64,000 bases of DNA from Candidimonas humi (GTDB lineage Bacteria; Pseudomonadota; Gammaproteobacteria; Burkholderiales; Burkholderiaceae_B), in NCBI RefSeq assembly GCF_019166065.1, contig NZ_JAHTBN010000017.1, positions 1 to 64,000 on the forward strand, in the 5' to 3' direction. The position numbers and the translations under genes were made by a program. Each line of letters begins with the position of its first letter. Positions within the stretch are counted from its first letter, which is position 1. Below the pieces are notes generated by a model. It made no database searches, was not told the origin of the DNA, and saw only the letters and a list, made by a program, of their open reading frames with translations. Below, piece by piece: positions 42,773-52,530 of this stretch.

Positions 42773-43801
42773 CTATTGCGAATCCGTGGATTGAAGATCG
42801 GCGCTCAGCTGCAGTGTGCGATAAGCGCCCGGCGTGATGCCATAGTTGCGCTTGAACAGGCGGCCGAAAGAACTGGTATCGGCGAAACCACAGCGCCATG
42901 AAATATCCGAAATCGATGCACTGACTTCGGCTCTGCTGCCAAGCAGCCGAACCGCATGCTCCAGGCGCGTATGCTGAAGATAAGCCAGGAATTTGCGCCC
43001 TTCGGAATAGGTGGAAAAAAGTTTATGCACATAGCGCAGCGACACCCCGAAAGCCTGGGCCATGTGAGCAGCAGTCAACTGCGGATCATCATGATGATCA
43101 CGTATCCACAGCAGCATGAGGTTGTAGAGGTTTATCCGGGCCTGCTCCGTATGCGTACCGGCCTCCATGTCGCTCTCCCCGCCTGCAGACTCGTGCAGCA
43201 ACATCTGCACCAGCATGAAGACCAGGTTCCTGGTGAACATGGCACGCAACACCGGGTGCTTGCCGATAGAACACATCAGTTTCGAGCTGACTCCGGCCAA
43301 GAGCCCGGAAAGCGGCTTGGCCCACTCCTTTTCGGAAGAAAAGCAATGTCCCGCATGGGCCTCGAACACCGTGCGCCAGTCGCGCAGCAGGAAATCCGAC
43401 ATGGCCAGAATCGTGAAATCCACGCGCGAGTCGGACCGTTCGTACGGCTGGCGGGTATCGATAAGTATGAGGTCGCCCGGTTTCAAATCCGAGTGATAAC
43501 GGCAATGCTCGATATGCGTCGCTACATTTGCCCGCATCAACAACCAGTCGGGGGTCTCACCGGTGTCGCAGGCAAGCTCTTGCACGCCCCTGGCCGAGCC
43601 GCAACTGTCGCCATTGGCAAACACCATGCAGGCATTGTCGAGCCCATGAAGTTCGATGCGCCCGATATAATCCGATTGATGAGTAGACCACATGGCCATG
43701 GCCATGAGCCGGCGTGCGAGGAAATCGCGCCAGAACTGAAACCGCCTTGTTGATACGACATCCCGGGTATCAAGAATTATCGGCTCATCTGGGACTCTCA
43801 A
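42773..43801 (-). CDS. AraC-family transcriptional regulator
   Basis: A 342-residue regulator. The N-terminal ~210 residues (IILDTRDVVSTRRFQFWRDF, LKPGDLILIDTRQPYERSD) match the AraC-binding-like (PF14525-type) cupin domain. The C-terminal part has two helix-turn-helix motifs: LTAAHMAQAFGVSLRYVHKL and SASISDISWRCGFADTSSFG, followed by LFKRNYGITPGAYR. It lies immediately upstream of the adhesin on the same strand. A 41-bp element occurs before both genes, so it is probably the regulator of the adhesin and of itself. Confidence 0.92.
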   Translation of the reverse strand: MRVPDEPIILDTRDVVSTRRFQFWRDFLARRLMAMAMWSTHQSDYIGRIELHGLDNACMVFANGDSCGSARGVQELACDTGETPDWLLMRANVATHIEHCRYHSDLKPGDLILIDTRQPYERSDSRVDFTILAMSDFLLRDWRTVFEAHAGHCFSSEKEWAKPLSGLLAGVSSKLMCSIGKHPVLRAMFTRNLVFMLVQMLLHESAGGESDMEAGTHTEQARINLYNLMLLWIRDHHDDPQLTAAHMAQAFGVSLRYVHKLFSTYSEGRKFLAYLQHTRLEHAVRLLGSRAEVSASISDISWRCGFADTSSFGRLFKRNYGITPGAYRTLQLSADLQSTDSQ

Positions 43802-43973
43802 AAACCGCTCTCCTTGCCCTGTTCACCCACCCATAAGTGCTTCGCAACTTCGAAAGTCCCGCCCGAGGCAGATCGGACATAGATAGATGGGCCAGGAACC
43901 AAGTAGCGGCATAAGCACTGCCATTGTCTTTACGACGGCCCCATTCCTATAGACAATTCATGCAATTGAACCA

Positions 43974-44014
43974 TGCAAAAAATGCACAATGTAATGAATT
44001 GACATTACTTGATG
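43974..44014 (-). promoter_or_regulatory. Second copy of the 41-bp element, upstream of the AraC-type gene
   Basis: TGCAAAAAATGCACA (43974-43988), 7 bp, GAATTGACA (43996-44004), CTTGA (44008-44012), about 173 bp upstream of the regulator ATG. Same spacing and orientation as the copy at 42702. The remainder of the 43802-44288 spacer has no credible gene; besides this element it holds the palindrome at 44200-44248. Confidence 0.65.
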
Positions 44015-44199
44015 TTCAACCGTTCGTGACGCGCCGCGACCCGGCCGCCTTGCCAGAGACAGGAAACTTTATTAATAGAGAGCGGCTGCCATGCCCCCAA
44101 TGAAACAGCCGGGGAGGCGCTGCAAAATGACAGCGCATTCATGCAAGCGGAAGCGCCGGCTGCATGGGGTGATGCAGCGGCGTGCGCCGCCCAAATACT

Positions 44200-44248
44200 A
44201 ACGGCCGGGCGGAGCCGCCATAACTTATGGCAGCTCCGCCCGGCCGTT
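44200..44248. terminator. 49-bp near-perfect palindrome after the ATP-grasp gene
   Basis: AACGGCCGGGCGGAGC (44200-44215), one C, GCCATAA-c-TTATGGC, one A, and GCTCCGCCCGGCCGTT (44233-44248): a stem of 16 + 7 bp with a single C/A mismatch. It lies 41 bp past the stop of the minus-strand ATP-grasp gene. A second perfect 8-bp hairpin (TTGCTGCC-gcct-GGCAGCAA, 44258-44277) lies between them. No U-run follows, so it may be a strong terminator-like structure or a protein-binding site. Confidence 0.6.
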
Positions 44249-44288
44249 TGCGCGCGCTTGCTGCCGCCTGGCAGCAACGGCAATCAGG

Positions 44289-45269
44289 TCAAGCGATTGC
44301 GGACAATGCCGGACGGCGCGTAACCTTGCGCAATTCGCTGCCCAAGTACAAGGCAATGGCCCGCATCCCTGAAACGCCGGCCTCTTCTTCGGCGGCGCTG
44401 TTGTAGTTGGTATTGGTATTTACATCGTAGGTATAGAGCTCGCCGCGCTCGTCGGTGATGAACTCGATGCCCGAAATGCCTATGCCGTTGGCACGGATGA
44501 AGCGGCTGTAGGCATCAATGATGGGATGCTTGAAGTCTTCGATGATGCGAAAGCGCGGTGCGGGGCTGGCCGGTGCGGGCGTTTCCCCCACGGGGCAGAA
44601 CTGGTCGCCCACCTGGCAGACATCCGCGGGGCAAAGCTCGAAACCCAGCGATGTGTCGACCCGCACTGCATACAGGAAATCGCCGCCTATGAATTCGACC
44701 CGGGTAATGAAGGGTTCGGGGGCACGGATGTATTCCTGCACCAGCGTGATGCCGTCCACGGAATCGTCGAACTCCGTGCCGCGCACATAGTCTTCCAGGG
44801 CCTGCACATTATGGAACAGGCGCACGCCCAGCCCTTTGCCGGCGCGGTTGTGCTTGGTGATAAAAGAACCGACGGAGCCGGACAGCTTGCGCGCGGCCGC
44901 GACGATGTTGTCGGCGCCTATGGCGGCTATGCTGCGGGGCGTGCGGATGCCGAAGTTCGACAAGGCGGCGTATTGCGCGATCTTGCTGACTTCCAGTTGC
45001 AGCGCCCGGCTATTGTTGATGACGCGCCGGTCGTGGGCTTCGAGCCAGGACAGCACGCCCGCGGTGTATTCCGGGGCATAGCGGTGGCCGCGCGTATGCG
45101 AAGATGCGCTCATGCGGTTGTAGAACACGCCCTCGGGCGGTTCGCTGTCCAGATCCAGCAGGCCTTCGTGCAGAAACCATTCTTCGTAGGGAAGATCGAA
45201 TTCGGCAAAAGCCTCGCGCAGGGGTTCGACCCAGGCGTCGTTTTCGTGGATGACATGGATTTTCGACAT
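44289..45269 (-). CDS. ATP-grasp ligase (RimK/glutathione-synthase-like)
   Basis: A 326-residue protein with an ATP-grasp fold. The ATP-binding loop region reads SVGSFITKHNRAGKGLGVRL, followed by DGITLVQEYIRAPEPFITRV and FLYAVRVDTSLGFELCPADV. The metal-binding end is GISGIEFITDERGELYTYDV and NTNTNYNSAAEEEAG. Such enzymes join an acid to an amine or peptide using ATP. The start at 45269 has GGAG 9 bp upstream; the ORF extends 12 residues further. No partner gene lies adjacent, so the substrate is unknown. It is divergent from the SDR operon. Confidence 0.87.
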   Translation of the reverse strand: MSKIHVIHENDAWVEPLREAFAEFDLPYEEWFLHEGLLDLDSEPPEGVFYNRMSASSHTRGHRYAPEYTAGVLSWLEAHDRRVINNSRALQLEVSKIAQYAALSNFGIRTPRSIAAIGADNIVAAARKLSGSVGSFITKHNRAGKGLGVRLFHNVQALEDYVRGTEFDDSVDGITLVQEYIRAPEPFITRVEFIGGDFLYAVRVDTSLGFELCPADVCQVGDQFCPVGETPAPASPAPRFRIIEDFKHPIIDAYSRFIRANGIGISGIEFITDERGELYTYDVNTNTNYNSAAEEEAGVSGMRAIALYLGSELRKVTRRPALSAIA

Positions 45270-45562
45270 GGCGACTTGCTCCGGATGGCGGGTCCCTGCG
45301 GGCACAGCCGCCCTTCGGTCACGCCATTGTTTTCAGCTTAACGGCCCAATGACGGACTGGGAACGAATCAATATGCATATTCTTATCAAGAATGGTTCTA
45401 TGGGCCGCACCCGCTGGCGGCCTGTCGATATATAGCCGCCCGCCTCCCCTGCCGGGCGGGCAGCGGCGTGGCGGATCGGCCACACCCTATGTCGCCCGGC
45501 TCGTCTGCCCATCGGTTTCTCTTGCCATGTCAGTACCCTTGCGGAGAATCTTGCCGATAGCA

Positions 45563-45591
45563 TTGATAATATCGAACGATCGCTCTAAAAT
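45563..45591 (+). promoter_or_regulatory. Near-consensus sigma70 promoter of the acyl-CoA operon
   Basis: TTGATA (45563-45568), 17 bp, TAAAAT (45586-45591). It is 57 bp upstream of the SDR ATG. The spacer contains AACGATCGCT, a near-palindrome that could be bound by the TetR-type regulator at the end of the operon. The rest of the 45270-45562 spacer has no gene. Confidence 0.7.
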
Positions 45592-45647
45592 CTGGCGAAC
45601 AAGCACTATCCATGCAGCACAACAAATAGAAAAGCGAAGGACGAGAC

Positions 45648-46415
45648 ATGTCTGATTTATTCAGCCTGGCCGGCAAGACTGCCTTGGTGACCGGCGCCTC
45701 GGGCGGCCTCGGCGCCCATTTCTGCCGCACACTGGGCAAGGCCGGCGCCGCAGTGGTGCTTGCGGGCCGGCGCATCGAGCCGCTGCAGCGGCTGGCCGAC
45801 GAACTGCGGGAATCGGGGGTGGCCGCGCATCCGCTCAGCCTGGATGTCACCGACCCCGAATCGGTACGGGCCGGCTTCGAACAGGCCCAGACCCTGTGCG
45901 GCCCGATCGATATAGCGATCTGCAATGCGGGCATCACCGTCACCAAGGACGCCCTCGCCCTTGCCTCCTCGGAATGGGACCAGGTTCTCGACGTCAACCT
46001 GAAAGGCTGCTGGCTGGTGGCCAGCGAAGCAGCGCGGCGCCTGATCGCGGCCGGCCGGCCCGGTTCCATCATCAATGTCTCTTCCATATTGGGCCACAGG
46101 GTCGCCGGCAAGGTGCTGCCTTATACCGTGTCGAAGGCCGGGCTCGAACAAATGACCCGCGCCCTGGGGCTAGAGTGGGCGCGCCATGGCATCCGCGTCA
46201 ATGCGATCGCGCCGGGCTATGTAGAAACGGACCTGAACCGCGAGTTCTTCGCTTCCGAGGCGGGGGCCGCCATGATCCGCCGCATTCCGCAGCGCCGGCT
46301 GGGCCGCGCGTCCGACCTGGACGGCGCGCTGCTGCTGCTGGCTTCGGACGCCTCGGCCTACATGACCGGCAGCTCCATCGTCGTCGATGGCGGCCATCTG
46401 CAGTCCACGCTCTGA
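45648..46415 (+). CDS. Short-chain dehydrogenase/reductase (FabG-like)
   Basis: A 255-residue NAD(P)-dependent SDR. It has the cofactor loop LVTGASGGLGAHFC, CNAG motif AICNAGITVT, catalytic Ser in INVSSILGH and the YxxxK motif LPYTVSKAGLEQMTRAL. The C-terminus is ASAYMTGSSIVVDGGHLQ, classical for FabG-like SDRs. In this operon it probably acts as a 3-hydroxyacyl-CoA dehydrogenase. It is the first gene after the TTGATA/TAAAAT promoter and has a 57-bp gap to the next gene. Substrate inferred from context only. Confidence 0.93.
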   Translation: MSDLFSLAGKTALVTGASGGLGAHFCRTLGKAGAAVVLAGRRIEPLQRLADELRESGVAAHPLSLDVTDPESVRAGFEQAQTLCGPIDIAICNAGITVTKDALALASSEWDQVLDVNLKGCWLVASEAARRLIAAGRPGSIINVSSILGHRVAGKVLPYTVSKAGLEQMTRALGLEWARHGIRVNAIAPGYVETDLNREFFASEAGAAMIRRIPQRRLGRASDLDGALLLLASDASAYMTGSSIVVDGGHLQSTL

Positions 46416-46472
46416 CGGCGCGCCACTCGCCGCAACCTCACCCACCACCATTACGCACGGGAACACCGGAAC

Positions 46473-47669
<1,197 letters not shown>

Positions 47670-47673
47670 AAAC

Positions 47674-48747
47674 ATGTCGGCACCAGCCAGCCACCCCGCG
47701 CCGCAAGAGGCTCCCGAGACCGCCCTGGCGGAATTCATCAGGCAGCGCACCGGCGCGCGCCGGGCCAGCGTACTGGAATTCCGGCGCCTGTCGGGCGGCG
47801 CCATACAGGACAATCATGCTCTGGCCCTGTCGCTGGAAGGCGGCGACAGCCCGGGGCGGCTGGAAGTCGTGGTGCGCAGCGACGCCCCTTCGCGCATCGC
47901 CGCCAGCCTCGACCGTGCCCAGGAATTCCATGTGCTCGCCGCCGCCTTCGAGGCGGGAGTCACCGTGCCGCGGCCGCTGTGGCTATGCACCGATACATCA
48001 GTGATCGGCCGGGTCTTCAGCGTCATGAGCCTGATGCCCGGCTCGGCCTCGCCGGCGCGGCTGCTGCGCGGCGCCATAGGCCCCGACCGGGCGCGCGCCC
48101 TGACCCGCCGCCTCGGCGCGGAACTGGCGCGACTGCACACGATCCGCCCGCCGCGCGCCGATCTCGGTTTCCTGCCGGTGCCGGACGGCCCCGCCGCCCA
48201 TAGCCGGCTGCGCGGCTATCGCGAGGCGCTGGCGCAAATTCCCGATTCGCGCCCCGTGCTCGAATGGGCCTTGAACTGGCTCGAGGACCACGCGCCGGCC
48301 GATGCGGGCCTGGCATTGTGCCACTGCGATTTCCGCACCGGCAATTACCTGGTTCAGGATGGACGGCTCACCGCCGTGCTGGATTGGGAATTCGCCGCCT
48401 GGAGCGACCCTTATGAAGACCTGGGATGGCTGTGTTCGCGCAGCTGGCGCTTCGGCGTCGCCGAAAAAGAGGTCGGAGGCCTGGGCGACAAACAAGACCT
48501 GTACGCAGGTTACGCCGAACACGCGGGCACGGAAGTCGATCCGGCCAAGGTGCTGTACTGGGAAATCATGGCCATGGTGCGCTGGGCGATCATCGCCCTG
48601 CAACAGGCGCAGCGCCATTTGTCGGGAGAACAGCATTCGCTCGAGCTGGCACTGACCGGGCGCATGCTGCCGGAAATCGAATTCGACCTGCTGCGGCAGG
48701 TCTGCGACATGGAGAACGACGATGCTCGATCTGCCCCGCGGCCCTGA
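47674..48747 (+). CDS. APH-type phosphotransferase (ACAD10/11-like kinase)
   Basis: A 357-residue aminoglycoside phosphotransferase-fold protein. It has FRRLSGGAIQDNHALAL (nucleotide-binding start), Brenner motif LALCHCDFRTGNYLVQDGR and the Mg-binding LTAVLDWEFAAWSDPYEDLG. In mammals the same fold is fused to an acyl-CoA dehydrogenase (ACAD10/11), which phosphorylates 4-hydroxyacyl-CoA. The separate but adjacent genes here suggest the same chemistry, namely degradation of 4-hydroxy acids. It overlaps the next gene by 26 bp. The context argument is inference. Confidence 0.9.
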   Translation: MSAPASHPAPQEAPETALAEFIRQRTGARRASVLEFRRLSGGAIQDNHALALSLEGGDSPGRLEVVVRSDAPSRIAASLDRAQEFHVLAAAFEAGVTVPRPLWLCTDTSVIGRVFSVMSLMPGSASPARLLRGAIGPDRARALTRRLGAELARLHTIRPPRADLGFLPVPDGPAAHSRLRGYREALAQIPDSRPVLEWALNWLEDHAPADAGLALCHCDFRTGNYLVQDGRLTAVLDWEFAAWSDPYEDLGWLCSRSWRFGVAEKEVGGLGDKQDLYAGYAEHAGTEVDPAKVLYWEIMAMVRWAIIALQQAQRHLSGEQHSLELALTGRMLPEIEFDLLRQVCDMENDDARSAPRP

Positions 48748-49144
48748 ACTGCTGGACACGGCCAGGCGCGGCCTGCTGGAGGAAATCCTGCCCGCCCTGC
48801 CGCCCGAACAGGCTTATACCGTGCGCATGATCGCCAAGGCCATGGCCATCGCCGCACGCGAACTGGAACTCGGCGCCGGCGCCGCAAGAGACGGCGCGCG
48901 CTCGATTGCAGAATTCCTGGGCGAAGAAGGCGCTACGCGGATCGGCGCTGCTACGTCCCCGGCGGGCGCCGAGACGGCCGCCGGCGACCGCGCCGACCGG
49001 GCGCAAGCCCTGCTCGCCGAATGCATACGCAAGCGCGCCATCGCGCCCGAACGCGAAGGCCAATTACGCGCATTGCTGCTGCAGCTTACTCGTGCCAAAC
49101 TGGCAGTCAGCAACCCGAAATATCTGTCCCGCGAACGAGCTTGA
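48722..49144 (+). CDS. DUF6285-type small protein
   Basis: A 140-residue protein that follows the APH-type kinase with a 26-bp overlap. The start MLDLPRGPELLDTARRGLLE and the stretch PEQAYTVRMIAKAMAIAARE are typical of DUF6285, a family usually found beside APH-type kinases and acyl-CoA dehydrogenases. It is mostly helical with no membrane segment or signal. Function unknown; a structural or regulatory partner of the kinase is plausible. Confidence 0.75.
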   Translation: MLDLPRGPELLDTARRGLLEEILPALPPEQAYTVRMIAKAMAIAARELELGAGAARDGARSIAEFLGEEGATRIGAATSPAGAETAAGDRADRAQALLAECIRKRAIAPEREGQLRALLLQLTRAKLAVSNPKYLSRERA

Positions 49145-49235
49145 AAGCCATCCGGCAGCGCAAGCCCAAGGCCGGGTACGGGCACAAGAACACACGAGAC
49201 ATACATAAACAACGCAGACAAAGGCAGGCATAGAA

Positions 49236-50858
49236 ATGGCGAACCAATTCCAGCACGGGCTCGGCAAGCGGCCCGCCAATTACTCCGCCCTGACGCCGAC
49301 CAGCTTCCTGAAGCGCTCGGCCTGGATCTTCCCCGACAAGATCGCGGTAATCGATGACGACACCAGCCTTAGCTACCGCCAATTCTACGAGCGCTGCCGC
49401 CGCATGGCCTGCACCCTGGAAGAAATCGGCATCGGCGCGGGCAACACGGTTTCCATACTGTGCCAGAACAGCCATGAACTGCTGGAAAGCCATTACTCCG
49501 TCCCCATGACGGGTGCGGTGCTCAACGCCCTGAACACGCGCCTGGACGCGGCCACGCTGCGCTTCATACTGCAGCACGGCGAGGCGCGCCTGCTGTTCTA
49601 CGACACCGAATTCGAACAGCTCGTGGCGGAAGTCGTGGCAGGCATGGATACGCCGCCGCTGCTGGCCTGCATAGAACACGTCGCGCCATCGCGTCCGGGT
49701 TTCGCCGCCCTTTCCTACGAAGACATGATAGAAGCCGGAGACCCGGGCTACGAATGGAAAAAGGTCGATGACGAATGGGACGCCATCAGCCTGAACTACA
49801 CCTCGGGCACCACCGGCAACCCCAAGGGGGTCGTGTACCATCATCGCGGCGCCTACCTGGCGGCCATGAGCAACGCCATGGCCTTCAATATGAATCCCGA
49901 CACCGTATACCTGTGGACGCTGCCCATGTTCCATTGCAACGGCTGGGGTTATACCTGGGCGATCACCGCCATCGGCGGCACGCATGTGTGCCTGCGCAAG
50001 GTCCAGCCCGACGCGGTACTGGAACGCATCCGCAACCATGGCGTCAGCCACATGTGCGGTGCGCCCGTTGTGCTGAACATGCTGCTCAACGACTTCGAGA
50101 CCCGCGGCATCGAACTGGATCGCCCGGTGCAATTCGCCCTGGGCGGCGCCGCGCCTCCAAGCCCCGTGGTCAGGCGTGCGCAAAAAACAGGTTTCGACAT
50201 CACGCACCTGTATGGCCTTACCGAAACCTACGGGCCCGCGGCGCTGTGCGTGCGCCAGGATGCGTGGCGCGATCTCGACCCCGACGCCCTGGCGCAAAAG
50301 ATGGCGCGCCAGGGCGTAGCCAGCTTCGCCATCGACGAGATGCAGGTGCTGGCCATGGACGGCAGCGCCGTCGTGCCGGCCGACGGCAGCACACTGGGCG
50401 AACTGGTGCTGCGCGGCAACACGCTGATGAAGGGCTACTTGAAGAACGAAAAAAGCACCGAAGAAGCCTTCAGGGACGGCTGGTTCCACAGCGGCGACCT
50501 GGCCGTGATGCATCCGGACGGCTATGCGGAAATCAAAGACCGCGCCAAGGACATCATCATCTCGGGCGGCGAGAACATCTCGAGCCAGGAAGTCGAAGAA
50601 GTCCTGTATCGCCACCCCATGGTCTACGAAGCCGCCGTCGTGGCGCTGTCCGATGCGCACTGGGGAGAAGTCCCCTGCGCTTTCGTATGCCTCAAGCCCA
50701 ATGCAGGGCCGATCAGCGAACAGGACATCATCGACTTTTGCCGGGCCGGCATGGCCGCATTCAAGATACCCAAGAAAGTGGTGTTCGGCGAACTGCCCAA
50801 GACATCCACCGGAAAAATACGCAAGAACCTGCTGCGCGACCAACTGAAGCCGTCCTGA
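49236..50858 (+). CDS. Acyl-CoA synthetase (AMP-forming)
   Basis: A 540-residue enzyme that activates a carboxylic acid to its CoA thioester. The P-loop motif is YTSGTTGNPKGVVYHHRGAY, and HLYGLTETYGPAALC is the A5-type motif. The hinge and C-terminal domain read WFHSGDLAVMHPDGYAEIKD and RAKDIIISGGENISSQEVEE. The catalytic lysine region KTSTGKIRKNLLRD is intact. It resembles the short/medium-chain ligases close to DmdB. It presumably feeds the acyl-CoA dehydrogenase two genes upstream. Confidence 0.94.
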   Translation: MANQFQHGLGKRPANYSALTPTSFLKRSAWIFPDKIAVIDDDTSLSYRQFYERCRRMACTLEEIGIGAGNTVSILCQNSHELLESHYSVPMTGAVLNALNTRLDAATLRFILQHGEARLLFYDTEFEQLVAEVVAGMDTPPLLACIEHVAPSRPGFAALSYEDMIEAGDPGYEWKKVDDEWDAISLNYTSGTTGNPKGVVYHHRGAYLAAMSNAMAFNMNPDTVYLWTLPMFHCNGWGYTWAITAIGGTHVCLRKVQPDAVLERIRNHGVSHMCGAPVVLNMLLNDFETRGIELDRPVQFALGGAAPPSPVVRRAQKTGFDITHLYGLTETYGPAALCVRQDAWRDLDPDALAQKMARQGVASFAIDEMQVLAMDGSAVVPADGSTLGELVLRGNTLMKGYLKNEKSTEEAFRDGWFHSGDLAVMHPDGYAEIKDRAKDIIISGGENISSQEVEEVLYRHPMVYEAAVVALSDAHWGEVPCAFVCLKPNAGPISEQDIIDFCRAGMAAFKIPKKVVFGELPKTSTGKIRKNLLRDQLKPS

Positions 50859-50948
50859 ATGAAGCCGTCCTGAAACCCGAAGGCATCGCGCCGGCCGCGG
50901 GCGGCGCCCGCGGCACACCAATTATTTTCGAACTCTCTTACTTCATAC

Positions 50949-51674
50949 ATGCAAAAAATCCACGTCATCGCCCGCAAGGAAGACTTCGATGCCGCCCGGG
51001 CGCCCGGCAAGATCGCCGTGGTGCTGGACATCATCTTCGCCACCACCACCATCATCACTGCCTTGCAGCACGGCGCGCGCGCCGTCATCCCCGCCGGCAA
51101 CCAGGACCAGGCTTGCGAACTCGCCGCCGCCAGACCCGACGGCAGTTATGTACTGGCCGGCGAATACCGGGCCGAGACGCTGGCCGGCTTCCAGCCCTAC
51201 AACCCTCTTGCCATGCAAGGCCTGGACCTGAAGGGCCGTGATCTCATCTATTCCACCACCAACGGCACGGTGGCCCTGCGTGCGGCCAGCGCCTGCCAGC
51301 GCGTGTTCGCGGGCGCCTTGCTCAATGCCAGCGCCGTGGCCCGCCACGTGGCGCAGAACTACACCGAACAAACCATCTTGCTGGTATGCGCCGGCTCGCG
51401 CGGCATGTATTCGCTGGAAGACCATTACGGCGCGGGCTGCTTTGTGCAACTGCTGCGCGAATACGCCGGCGCCGAACGCGTCGCCCTGACCGATGCGGCC
51501 ATTGCAGCCTTGCGCCTGTTCGAGCAGAACGATGCGGTCGAAACGCTGGCCGCGTCGCGCATCGGCCGGCGCATGGTCGCCAAATCCATGCTGGCCGATG
51601 TCCGGTACAGCGCCGGCATAGACACCTGCCCTTTCGTGGCCGAACTGGTCGATGGCAAGGTGGTCCGTGCCTGA
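50949..51674 (+). CDS. comB: ComB-like 2-phosphosulfolactate phosphatase family protein
   Basis: A 241-residue protein of the ComB fold. Typical features are VVLDIIFATTTIITALQHGA (family usually DVxRATTT; here an F replaces the R), PDGSYVLAGEYRAETLAGFQ, IYSTTNGTVALRAASACQRV and CAGSRGMYSLEDHYGAGCFV. ComB hydrolyses phosphosulfolactate in coenzyme M biosynthesis. There are no comA, comC or other coenzyme M genes here, so the protein may act on another phosphoester in the acyl-CoA pathway. It is 90 bp after the synthetase gene and overlaps the regulator by 23 bp. Confidence 0.85.
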   Translation: MQKIHVIARKEDFDAARAPGKIAVVLDIIFATTTIITALQHGARAVIPAGNQDQACELAAARPDGSYVLAGEYRAETLAGFQPYNPLAMQGLDLKGRDLIYSTTNGTVALRAASACQRVFAGALLNASAVARHVAQNYTEQTILLVCAGSRGMYSLEDHYGAGCFVQLLREYAGAERVALTDAAIAALRLFEQNDAVETLAASRIGRRMVAKSMLADVRYSAGIDTCPFVAELVDGKVVRA

Positions 51675-52500
51675 ATCATCCGCCTCTTCGACGAGCGGCC
51701 CGGCGCGCGCGGCGGCCCCGGGCGCCGTGGCCGAACCGCCACGGGGTAGCGCGGGCTCGGCGAAGCCCAGCCACCCGGGGCCCAGCCTGGTCGGCCATGG
51801 TCCCGCCGACCCTGCCGAGTTCGACGCATTCAAGCTCGAACTAAGCTTGTCCCGGCAGGAGATCTACCGCGAACTGTACCTGCAGAACAAAGACCTGGTC
51901 CGCATCAAGAAAGAGCACGTGGCCGTCAAGAACCTGGCGCGCATCATAGAATCCACGCTGCGGCTGGCCAATTCCAAGGGCTTTCACGCCATGTCCCTGC
52001 GCGACCTGTGCGCCGATTCGGGCATGAGCGTGGGAGGCCTGTATGCCTACATCAAGAACAAGGACGACCTGATCCACCTGATCCAGAGCCACGGCTTCAT
52101 ACTCACGCGGCGCACGCTGCTGGCCCATACCGAAGGCATAGCGTCCCCGCGGGAAAAACTGTACGCAGCGATCAAGTCCCACATCTACCTGAGCGAACTG
52201 ATGCAGTCCTGGTTCAGTTTTTCGTTCATGGAAGCCAAGAGCCTGCCCAAAAAAGAAAAACAGGAAGCCATCGCCGCCGAGCTCGAGATCGAGAACATCA
52301 TTTGCGGCATCATCGAACAAGGCATCGCGTCCGGCACCTTCCGCCCCGCCAACGCGCGGCTGCTGTCCTCCGCCACCAAGGCCCTGATGCAGGACTGGTA
52401 CCTGAAACGGCGCAAGTACCGCAACCAGAACATACACGTAAGCCAATACGCCGCATTCGTACGCGACATGCTGGAAAGCTGCCTGCTGCCGGAAAGCTGA
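51652..52500 (+). CDS. TetR-family transcriptional regulator with long N-terminal extension
   Basis: A 282-residue regulator. The helix-turn-helix domain begins only around residue 85 (ARIIESTLRLANSKGFHAMS, then LRDLCADSGMSVGGLYAYIK), followed by NKDDLIHLIQSHGF. The first ~60 residues are low-complexity Ser/Ala/Pro/Gly (SASSTSGPARAAAPGAVAEP), which is uncommon. The start could be ATG 51652 or GTG 51667 (AAGGTGG just upstream); both keep the extension. It ends the operon and probably represses the promoter at 45563 until an acyl-CoA ligand appears. Confidence 0.87.
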   Translation: MARWSVPESSASSTSGPARAAAPGAVAEPPRGSAGSAKPSHPGPSLVGHGPADPAEFDAFKLELSLSRQEIYRELYLQNKDLVRIKKEHVAVKNLARIIESTLRLANSKGFHAMSLRDLCADSGMSVGGLYAYIKNKDDLIHLIQSHGFILTRRTLLAHTEGIASPREKLYAAIKSHIYLSELMQSWFSFSFMEAKSLPKKEKQEAIAAELEIENIICGIIEQGIASGTFRPANARLLSSATKALMQDWYLKRRKYRNQNIHVSQYAAFVRDMLESCLLPES

Positions 52501-52530
52501 ACTTGGCTTGCGGCGGCGCGCTGCAGCAGT

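Noticed and set aside
44005-44283. 92-residue minus-strand frame in the AraC/ATP-grasp spacer
   Set aside because: It runs through the 49-bp palindrome and the conserved regulatory element, with no ribosome-binding site and atypical composition.
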